Notes under the pieces: generated by a model | Database searches by the model: none | The model's input: only the letters and a program-made list of their open reading frames with translations | Told to the model about the DNA's origin: nothing | Made by a program: the position numbers and the translations under genes | NCBI GenBank assembly: GCA_021739695.1 | Contig: JAIPBM010000007.1 | Span: 62,001-126,000, forward strand | Length of the DNA stretch: 64,000 nt | Direction of reading: 5' to 3' | From: Flavobacteriales bacterium | Lineage (GTDB): Bacteria > Bacteroidota > Bacteroidia > UBA10329 | Shown here: piece by piece, positions 9,262-17,100 of the stretch | Layout of the letters: each line of letters starts with the position of its first letter | Numbering within the stretch: position 1 is the first letter of the stretch

Positions 9262-9761
9262 CCATGCGTAAAATCATACCACAACTGCTGCTCGCAGGCA
9301 CGCTTAGCCTGATCCTATTTTCAAGCTGCCAAAAAGAGAAAGACATCATTTATAATGTGAATGATGTGAATGTTAACAAGCCTGACGCCAACAAGGATTA
9401 TGTAAAAAGCCTTTCGGAGTTCATCTCCATTGCCTATGCTGATCTGTTCGGACAGAATATCAGTCAGGCTCAATTGCAAACACTGGCCGTTCCTTATTCT
9501 GGTTTTGGAGATCTGAAATTGATTGAAGACCTCATCATCAAGAATTTCTTGAATTCTTCCTCGGTAAATGTTCCGACAGATGCCAACATGCGGGAAAACA
9601 TCAATCAGTTTCTTGCTGATACGTATCAGAAGTTTTTCAATCGAAACCCGAATGAATTTGAGCTGTGGTATATGAACAATCTCATTACCGAGAATGCAGA
9701 CATCACGCCCGAGTTGGTGTATTACGCGATTATGACATCAAACGAGTACCGATATTATTAA
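9258..9761 (+). CDS. Small lipoprotein with one DUF4214-like motif
   Basis: A 167-residue predicted lipoprotein: signal peptide with lipobox FSSC (Cys near residue 24), a polar linker rich in Asn and Asp, then a helical domain. It holds the same repeat signature as its upstream neighbour, TYQKFFNRNPNEFELWYMN (~residues 122-140), and a more divergent one, AYADLFGQN (~60), so it is a shorter relative. It overlaps the previous gene by 4 nt and is followed 10 bp later by the DUF1501-like gene. An alternative start at the second Met (two codons in) would change little. No enzymatic motif; a partner role in the same envelope complex is inferred from translational coupling. Confidence 0.75.
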   Translation: MTMRKIIPQLLLAGTLSLILFSSCQKEKDIIYNVNDVNVNKPDANKDYVKSLSEFISIAYADLFGQNISQAQLQTLAVPYSGFGDLKLIEDLIIKNFLNSSSVNVPTDANMRENINQFLADTYQKFFNRNPNEFELWYMNNLITENADITPELVYYAIMTSNEYRYY

Positions 9762-9771
9762 TTCCATCGCC

Positions 9772-11067
9772 ATGAAAAGAAGAGGATTCATTAAAAAGGC
9801 AACGGCTGCAACTGCGGGCGCATTCATGGCTCCATACATACTTCCTTCGGGAAGATTGTTTGCAGCAACTGGAGCTCGCGTTGTGGATCACGTGGTTTTC
9901 TGCCTGTTTGCCGGTGGCGTTCGAAATCTGGAATCTGTGCACAAAGCAGATGGAAATCTTATGCCAAACACACTTGTAGGCAACGAAAGCATTTCTACCG
10001 ATATTGCTTCTGGAGTTCAATCGCTTGGACAGGTTGGCACCACTCGCTTGCAAGAAATGGGAACGCTTTACAAGGAATTCCGATTTGCGCAAGGCCCGAC
10101 AGGTCACTTTAGCGGACATTCTTCGGTGATGACCGGAGTTTACAATCTCAACGACATCAACATTCGCCAACGGCCGCAAACGCCAACGGTTTTTGAGTAT
10201 TACCGCAAGCACAGCGATCCTGCAGCCAACGCGCTCAACGCTTGGTGGGTAAGCAATGCCTTGGGGCCTTATCCAGCACTGAATTACAGTTCGCATCCGG
10301 AATATGGTGCGCTTTATGGCGCCAACTACATTCAACCTGCATCCATTATCAGCAATGCAGGATATCAAGCATTGGGCAATCCGAAAACGTTCACGCAAAA
10401 TCAAAATAATCTGGTTGGCCAAATGCGTGGATTCTTTGACAACAATTTCGAAAGTCAGACCATTGCAGGTTCAGCGGGTATTTCCAATGCCAAGTCAGAT
10501 ATTCCGGAAGTGCAACAGTTTCTCTTGGATTCGTTGCAGGAAGCAGCCGGAGGACAATACGAAAACCCGTGGGGTTTAGGCGGTATGAGCCCAGACATGT
10601 TCAACATCTTCTTTGCTGAAAAGGTGATTCAGCGTTTTCAGCCTGAACTGTTGGTAGTAAACATGCAAGACGTGGATGTGTGTCATGGCAATTTCACGTC
10701 TTACGCCAACAACTTGATGCGAGCGGATTACGCATTGGCGCATTTGTGGCAAACCATTCAATCAACAGCAGGAATGGCCAACAATACCATTATGATCGCT
10801 TTGCCGGAACACGGACGAAACTTACTGCCAAACACGGTGATTGACCCATATGGACGCTATGCGCTAGACCATACGAATGATGACATGTCGCGAGAGATCT
10901 TCTGCTTAGTTGTGGGGCCAAACGGCAAGGTTGTTCAGAACCAAGTGATCAGTCAGGTTCAGGGACAAAGTATCGATGTGGTTCCGACCATTGCCAAAAT
11001 TCTTGGTTTCTATGATGATGTTTCAGGATTCTTGCCTGGCCAACCACTAAACGCAGCTTTAGCATGA
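9772..11067 (+). CDS. Tat-exported DUF1501 / alkaline-phosphatase-superfamily-like protein
   Basis: A 431-residue protein with a twin-arginine signal (MKRRGFIKKATAAT, hydrophobic stretch, cleavage near LFA-ATG), so it should be exported folded by the Tat system; a tatC gene lies at 28554. The body has features of DUF1501 proteins, which belong to the alkaline phosphatase/sulfatase fold: an N-terminal VVFCLFAGGVRN strand, GHFSGHSSVMTG, a central VVNMQDVDVCHGN, ALPEHGRN and LDHTNDD, where Asp and His are candidate metal ligands. I cannot identify a nucleophile with certainty, so activity is not assigned. It sits in the middle of an overlapping operon with four lipoproteins, which suggests an envelope-associated assembly. 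Confidence 0.75.
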   Translation: MKRRGFIKKATAATAGAFMAPYILPSGRLFAATGARVVDHVVFCLFAGGVRNLESVHKADGNLMPNTLVGNESISTDIASGVQSLGQVGTTRLQEMGTLYKEFRFAQGPTGHFSGHSSVMTGVYNLNDINIRQRPQTPTVFEYYRKHSDPAANALNAWWVSNALGPYPALNYSSHPEYGALYGANYIQPASIISNAGYQALGNPKTFTQNQNNLVGQMRGFFDNNFESQTIAGSAGISNAKSDIPEVQQFLLDSLQEAAGGQYENPWGLGGMSPDMFNIFFAEKVIQRFQPELLVVNMQDVDVCHGNFTSYANNLMRADYALAHLWQTIQSTAGMANNTIMIALPEHGRNLLPNTVIDPYGRYALDHTNDDMSREIFCLVVGPNGKVVQNQVISQVQGQSIDVVPTIAKILGFYDDVSGFLPGQPLNAALA

Positions 11068-12056
11068 TGAAAGCACGCTTAAAAAACAGCTTACTGGGTT
11101 TCACTCTTCTGATGATGAGCGGAATAGTCATATCCGTTGTTGGTTGCAAGGAAGATACCGTTATCCCACCAAACCCGTATGACGATATCGTTTACCCTAC
11201 TCCGCCATCTCCTATCGATACCCTCGACCCGAATACGATTGTGGCCATTCACCGCGACATTCTTCAACCTAGATGTGCGGTTCCCGGTTGTCATGATGGT
11301 AATTTTGAACCAGATTTCAGAACGGTTCAAAGTTCAAGCTCTACTTTGGTGTATGCGCGGCTCATAAAGAACAACGCTGACTCAACATTTGCATATCGGG
11401 TCATTCCGTTTGATACGGCCCAATCGGTATTGCACGAACGATTAACCAACTGCTGCTTTGCCAATACCAACGACAGAATGCCTCAGGATAATATAGGCGT
11501 GCCTCTCGAAAGTGCATTTATTAAGCGCATTGAGAATTGGATAATGAGTGGCGCCAAAAACATGTTCGGAGAAGTACCGAGCTATCCCAATCAAGCACCA
11601 CAGGTCACGTTTTATGTTGGCGCAGACACGATGAGTGTTGACGCAGTGATTGCTGCGGCCAATCTGAACTTTCCATTGACCTCGGCCGGAAATCGAATTG
11701 ATGGCGTGTATTACAATCCTTTCATACTTACATCAAGCCAAAATGCGGCATTGGTCATAGTGGTTGAAGATGACAGTACCAGCCTTGCCAATTTGCAAGG
11801 ATCGAAGATGAAATTCTCGTACGATCCAGACGATTTTTCGCCAAGCGCACCGGGTTTCCATCAGTTAAATGCGCAGTTCGTCAATTACCCAGGATTTCAA
11901 TATTGGTACGTTCAGTTCAACGCATCTTTATTCAACTCAGATAATGTTGTTTACATGCGCTATTATGTGAGTGATGGCGAAAATGAAACAGAAATGCCGC
12001 GCGATGAAATGGTAATTCAATACAAGACCTTCTGGTCGTTTTATATTCTACCATGA
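11064..12056 (+). CDS. Lipoprotein with a CxxxxCH motif (cytochrome-c-like domain)
   Basis: A 330-residue predicted lipoprotein; hydrophobic signal with VVGC lipobox, then a Pro-rich linker. The first domain has ILQPRCAVPGCHDG, a C-x4-CH motif, and a later NCCFANTNDRMPQ with a possible distal Met, then IENWIMSGAKN, which together match the cytochrome-c-like domains of Bacteroidota and Planctomycetota lipoproteins. Heme attachment through a four-residue spacer is unusual and not certain. The C-terminal ~170 residues look like a beta-sandwich (TFYVGADTMSVD through YYVSDGENETEMPRDE). It overlaps the DUF1501-like gene by 4 nt and the next gene by 4 nt. A redox or structural role in the same complex is inferred. 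Confidence 0.75.
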   Translation: MMKARLKNSLLGFTLLMMSGIVISVVGCKEDTVIPPNPYDDIVYPTPPSPIDTLDPNTIVAIHRDILQPRCAVPGCHDGNFEPDFRTVQSSSSTLVYARLIKNNADSTFAYRVIPFDTAQSVLHERLTNCCFANTNDRMPQDNIGVPLESAFIKRIENWIMSGAKNMFGEVPSYPNQAPQVTFYVGADTMSVDAVIAAANLNFPLTSAGNRIDGVYYNPFILTSSQNAALVIVVEDDSTSLANLQGSKMKFSYDPDDFSPSAPGFHQLNAQFVNYPGFQYWYVQFNASLFNSDNVVYMRYYVSDGENETEMPRDEMVIQYKTFWSFYILP

Positions 12057-12496
12057 TGAAAAATTCCGTTTGGGTATTATTGAGTTCTGTTGTTCTTCTT
12101 GCAGCTTGCCAGAAGGATACAAGCATTAGCGAAATCCCAGAGATTTCCTTCCAAAGCGTGGTTCCTAATGTGGTTAGCGAATATCAGGATTCGCTGTATT
12201 TCAGCATTTCTTATCGCGATGGCGATGGCGACTTGGGCGAAAACAACACGGAAGAAAACAATCTTTTCATTCAGGATTCGCGCAATCAGGTTACTTACGG
12301 ATTCCGTATTCAGCAATTGGCACCTGAAAATGCAACCATTACCATTCAAGGAACAATCAACGTGACTCTGGCAAATACGGCCATCATAAATGGAGGAGCA
12401 AGCGAGTCTGTAACCTATACAATTTGGGTTGTGGATAGGGCTGGAAATGAAAGCAACCGTGTAAGTTCAAGCACCGTTACGGTGAATGCCCAGTAA
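12053..12496 (+). CDS. Small Ig-like lipoprotein, last gene of the operon
   Basis: A 147-residue predicted lipoprotein: signal peptide with lipobox LAAC (Cys ~19), then a single beta-sandwich-like domain with SYRDGDGDLGENN, a motif common in short Bacteroidota lipoproteins that carry Ca-binding-looking Asp/Gly turns, and a C-terminal VVDRAGNESN strand typical of fibronectin/Ig-like folds. It starts within the stop of the CxxxxCH lipoprotein (4-nt overlap). Its TAA is directly followed, with no spacer, by the stop codon of the convergent YceI gene, so no separate terminator exists between them. Function unknown. Confidence 0.75.
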   Translation: MMKNSVWVLLSSVVLLAACQKDTSISEIPEISFQSVVPNVVSEYQDSLYFSISYRDGDGDLGENNTEENNLFIQDSRNQVTYGFRIQQLAPENATITIQGTINVTLANTAIINGGASESVTYTIWVVDRAGNESNRVSSSTVTVNAQ

Positions 12497-13093
12497 CTAA
12501 TCCTGTTTTCTGTAAGGAATAAAGCGGAAGAACATTTTCACTTCCACTTCTTTCGCCACATTGTCGAACACCACGCCTGGGATTTTCACAGCGTGATCAG
12601 CGAGTAGGATCTTAAAATCTGTGACAAGCGTAGCAATACTGTCTTCGCAGCTTATTACTCCGTTATACGTTCCCACTCGGTCAATTCCATGCACATTCAG
12701 CATTCCTGTGGCCTCAATCTTATAAACCGTATCAATGGAAAGATCTAGCGAGTCTGAAAGTTTACCTCGGAATGTGGCATAGGGAAATTTACTCGGCTCC
12801 AGATAACCTTCATTGAAATGCTCTTGCATCAATGTATTGTCAAACTGAAACGCTGCTATCGGAACCTGAAACCTTAGCGTTCTGGTAGACATCTCGATGA
12901 TGGCGGTAGAAGCCTCATTGTGTGCCTTGATATCTTCCAAAGGTGTGCTGGAAAAAAAGCTTACCGAGCTGGTATCGCTCGTATAAACCGACTGGCCGGA
13001 CGCTCGATCGACCCACGCGAACAGCAGCAAACCTGCCATCCAAAAATGGATTTTCTGTGCAACTGGAACAACAGATGAGTGCGGCTGAAACAT
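12497..13093 (-). CDS. YceI family periplasmic protein
   Basis: A 198-residue exported protein with an N-terminal signal sequence (ending RASG-QSV) and the YceI lipocalin-like beta-barrel: SSVSFFSSTPLEDI, then FQFDNTLMQEHFNEGYLE followed by FPYATFRGKL, and VHGIDR near the middle. YceI proteins bind isoprenoid-type lipids in an internal cavity; the native ligand here is unknown. The chosen ATG at 13093 gives a 34-residue signal; the Met at residue 19 would leave too short a leader. Upstream on the same strand is the choice-of-anchor V gene, but a strong hairpin separates them, so transcription is probably independent. It ends flush against the convergent lipoprotein gene. Confidence 0.88.
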   Translation of the reverse strand: MFQPHSSVVPVAQKIHFWMAGLLLFAWVDRASGQSVYTSDTSSVSFFSSTPLEDIKAHNEASTAIIEMSTRTLRFQVPIAAFQFDNTLMQEHFNEGYLEPSKFPYATFRGKLSDSLDLSIDTVYKIEATGMLNVHGIDRVGTYNGVISCEDSIATLVTDFKILLADHAVKIPGVVFDNVAKEVEVKMFFRFIPYRKQD

Positions 13094-13103
13094 GACTGCT
13101 AAA

Positions 13104-13139
13104 AAACAAAAAAGGTGCCGTTAAGCACCTTTCTTGTTT
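13104..13139 (-). terminator. Intrinsic terminator of the choice-of-anchor V gene
   Basis: An inverted repeat (AAAGGTGC, loop of 6, GCACCTTT) extends into flanking A/T tracts with one mismatch, and on the minus strand ends in a run of T. It begins 16 nt past the stop at 13155 and sits before the yceI start at 13093. Confidence 0.75.
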
Positions 13140-13154
13140 TGCAATTTGTATCAC

Positions 13155-13979
13155 TTATTTCACCAATAGCTTTTTCACGGTAGATTTTCCTCCAGCCTCT
13201 ATTTGCATGAAGTAAACGCCAGTATTTAAGCTCTTAGATTTCACATCAATCTTGATGTTACCACCCTGATGTTTTTCTTCCAACACTTTTCGGCCTTCTA
13301 CATCAAACATGGTGATCATAATTTCTTCGTCTACATCCTTAGCTGCAACGGTGATCTCATCAATTACTGGATTTGGATAAACAGAAAGCGAAGCTAAAGC
13401 TGCTTCGCTGAGACCCACACCAGTGGCTTCATTGATCGTAAGCGATTCTGTAGCAATGACATCACCATCTGTAGAACCATTGTTGTTAGCAAAATTTCCA
13501 ACTGCATAGAACGTAACTGCACCTGAACCAGAAATTGGTGCAGTCCATTGAAAATCCCACGACCTTGAACCAGAACCCGAGGTTCCATTGAAGCTGTGCG
13601 TCAAGTAGTCTCCTCCAACAATCTGCGAACCTGTGCCAGCAACAAGGTCACCCAAGACAGTTCCAAGTGAATTCTGTGGAGAGAGTTGAAATCCGAATTT
13701 TGCGCCACCCACCTTGATCAGCGTAAGAGTCATATTGTAAGTTGTTCCTCCCACATAGCCTGTTCCCGGCACATCCGATGAAAGTTCAATGGTCTCATTC
13801 GTCAAAGCAGGGCCACCGATATGACATCCCGACCGTGCACAGGTCTGACCATCTGCTGGTGATCCGGTGTGACCTGGAGGTCCTCCCGCATTGTTGGTGT
13901 GCGCCATTCTAAAATTGTAGTCGTAGACCATTCCTGTCGTCAAGAGCAACGATAGTATAAGGGTAAATTTTTTCTTCAT
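13155..13979 (-). CDS. Choice-of-anchor V (reeler-like) protein with T9SS type A tail
   Basis: A 274-residue secreted protein. After a short signal peptide comes the N-terminal signature of choice-of-anchor V domains, GHTGSPADGQTCARSGCH (residues ~35-52), whose C-x3-CH resembles a heme or metal site, then a reeler-like beta-sandwich through ~185. The last ~75 residues carry SVYPNPVIDEITV, MFDVEGRKV, LNTGVYFMQIEAGG and a terminal KKLLVK, which is a T9SS type A sorting domain. It is followed by a clear terminator and lies downstream of porU2 on the same strand, 171 bp away. Surface attachment or release by the T9SS sortase is expected; ligand unknown. Confidence 0.85.
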   Translation of the reverse strand: MKKKFTLILSLLLTTGMVYDYNFRMAHTNNAGGPPGHTGSPADGQTCARSGCHIGGPALTNETIELSSDVPGTGYVGGTTYNMTLTLIKVGGAKFGFQLSPQNSLGTVLGDLVAGTGSQIVGGDYLTHSFNGTSGSGSRSWDFQWTAPISGSGAVTFYAVGNFANNNGSTDGDVIATESLTINEATGVGLSEAALASLSVYPNPVIDEITVAAKDVDEEIMITMFDVEGRKVLEEKHQGGNIKIDVKSKSLNTGVYFMQIEAGGKSTVKKLLVK

Positions 13980-14150
13980 GTTGATGGTTTAAGATTTCTG
14001 GTTAAAGTAAAAGTTAAATTAATTTTTTGAAAGCCGCAGTACGGACAAATTCACAAAATGTTTGGGGGTAGACATGAATTAAATGGCAAGGTTGCTTTGA
14101 GAAGCACGCTTTCATATCAAAGAACTTTGGCATTGGGATGGCACAATACA

Positions 14151-17100
14151 TCACCTGATCAACATCATCTTGCCAAAGCCGCTTTCAATCCATTTATCGG
14201 CACCACTATCGCGGTGTTTGATGTAATCGCCTTGGAGGCGTGCCACCATACGGTAGAGGTAAACACCATTGGCGAGTTGGTCTCCGTAGGTGTCTTTCCC
14301 GTCCCATGCATATTGGGTCACGTTTCGGCCAATGTTCATCTGCCCAAGATCGTCCATCGTAATTTCTCTGACCACTTTGCCTGTAATTGTCATGATCTGG
14401 ATCTTGAAATAATCTGGCTGTTGTGAACCTGTAAGTGTAAACACGAATTGTGTTGAGGTCGAGAACGGATTAGGGTAATTGAGCACGTTGGATACCGTTG
14501 CTTCGTTGATCACCTCGAAACTGATTCGGTAATACTGATCACCAGCCGCATTGTTCGACTGGTCGTAGCCCTGCACCCAAAGTTCGTACACACCATCTAC
14601 CGCAAACTCGGCAGGCCATTCGATGCGTGCCTTATTGTCGGGTGCCTGTCCTGGATAAAATTGCATGTTGGTGAAATTCTTGAACCAGATACGCTTGAGC
14701 GACTCGGTGTCGGGCATTTTGAGGAATACCTGAAAATCGGAGGTATCGTTGAGTAATCGGAATTGGCTTTCGTCATCCAGCTCAATGACCACATATGGCT
14801 TGGCCGAAACGATATCTCCATCGAGAATATGGATTCCATCGAAAGTGACATCCATAATCGGATTGATGCCATCTCCATTTACCGCAAATTGTACGCTTGC
14901 CAAGTTGTTGAAATGGTATTGCTCCAATTGATCATAGCCATATTGCTGGTCTGGTCTGCGGGGGTTTACCTCTACCCAGAAGACGTTTCCGCCCAAAAAT
15001 TGGATTGGGTTGGTGACGATGGTATCGAGTAGAATGTCTCCTACAAGCAGGGGCGCTTGGCGTGGGTAAGGAATGTAATTCCGATTTCCCTGCGCATCCT
15101 CTATCCAATAATGCACCAGCAGACTGTCCATGTCGAACTCGCTGATATTCTCAATGGCCACGTGGAATTTGAGCAGGTCGCCATCATTGATTGTATCGCT
15201 TTCGAAAGAATAGGAAATGTGTGGATTGAGTGCAGCCTCCGGAACTCCAGCAAACAGCACTTGCCAACGATCCATTTGCGGAGGCGTGCTTGCTGAGCTA
15301 TCGTCCTGACAGTAGGCATTGAGTTTCAATCGTGGGAATTCAGTGGCATCAATGGAGTTGAAAAGGTCTAAGATGTCGGTGCTGTTGCCATCTATACCGC
15401 TCATCACCACTTCTTCTGCCCCACTTGGCCGCACACCAATCACGTTGATGGCAATGCTATCGAGCGTAGGGGTTTCTTTCGGATGAGATCGCACATGCAG
15501 CGATTTCCATTGAGATGTTGGTCCAATGTATTTGGTGGTGATGGTGCCTTGGTTGTAGCAACCTTTCATTTCGGCCGTTAGGCTGATCACATCGCTTAGT
15601 TGGCTACCGAACACCTCGATGGCTGTTGACGGATCACCTTTCTTGCAGAAGAAGGCATAAGGCACACCTGAAAGTGTATCGATGGCGGTGGCGCCCAGAT
15701 CGTGAAGCGTTTGCAATACGTTTGCCGGCAATCCTGCCAAGTTCACATTGAGCCAAGTGGCGATGCCAATATAGTTGCTATCAGGAACCGTAGTGGACAA
15801 AAAGGTGACCATGTTGTTCATGGAAGTACTGTTTGGCGTAGCCCATTGGTACCATTTTTCGGGACGTGTACGGCACGGCTCCAACTGTCCTTGAGCTCCG
15901 TTTCCAGGGTAGAAATCACCAGTTATCGGGTCGTTACCTGGAGTTTGCCAAGGTGCCAGCGTGCAAGCATCCATTACGGCAGTAAGTAACTGTGGCGTGT
16001 AGACGTTTCCGCCCGTACAGCCTAAATATTCCTCTCTTCCGTTATCTATGAAGAAGTTGATGGCTTCGCCTTGAGCTAAGGTGGTCGGATTCCCGAAATT
16101 GTTGATCTTGAACTGTTTGGCTGTTTGTACAAAATCCCAATCTCGTTGTGGGCGATCGTAGATCATATTCACATGAACATCTTCCTTGTATTGGAAATAA
16201 TGCGCTTGACCCCAACCATACTTATCGATGATGTACTGAAACGAACTTTCGCGCCATTTGTAGTAACCGTAGGTGGCCGAATCGATGCTGGCGCGCCAGA
16301 AATAGACCGTGCTATCTGGCATATTCTGAAGCAATGAAGGAGTCCAATTTACCACTCCCCCACCCTGCGTGATGGTGGTGAATTGCATCAACGGGCTATT
16401 GAATAGATCGGTGGTATCCAATTCTATTCTGTAGGTTTTGACGGGTGCAAACGGATTACCAGTAGAACACTTCAGTGTTGGTCCTTGATCGGGAATCACT
16501 GCAAATTTGTATGGCCAAATAGGAACAATATCTGGCGAAAGCACATTCACATCCACACACACATCATTATTCACTTCCAAAAGTTCTTCGATCAGCTGCG
16601 TATTATCGAGCGAAATGCAAAGCGTGTTGATGCCGAGTCCATCAATCAGATCGATCGGAATGAAAACCGTTACCGTATCGAGATAATAAACAGGCGGATG
16701 GAAAATAGTGATGGTCGTATCGGTTTCACCAGTTGGTAATTGCCGCGCAATTTCAATGGCGAATGTGTCCGTGAAGGCAGCACCAAGGTTGGTGATCTTG
16801 ATGTTCATCTCAAACTCCTGCATCTCGGTGGTGATCTCTTCGGGCTCAAACCACACACTCTGCTGATCCACCATCAGATCGGGCAATGGCCTATCAGAAA
16901 TATTGATGGCCGGGTCGCCATGCAGCGTGTATTCGAGATCATGAATCTTGGTTATGTCGTTGAATGGCTGCGCATTTTCTTTTATCGTGCGTTTCACCTG
17001 CCAGCCGATCGTATTAGCATATTCTAAATGGCTCAGGCTATGATAGAAATTGGTGCAGTAACTATTGAGGTAGAACTTGCTGCCTGGTCCGATGGTGGCC

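Noticed and set aside
9730-10422. Minus-strand frame of 230 codons antisense to the DUF1501-like gene
   Set aside because: The plus-strand frame has a Tat signal and conserved motifs; the antisense product has none.
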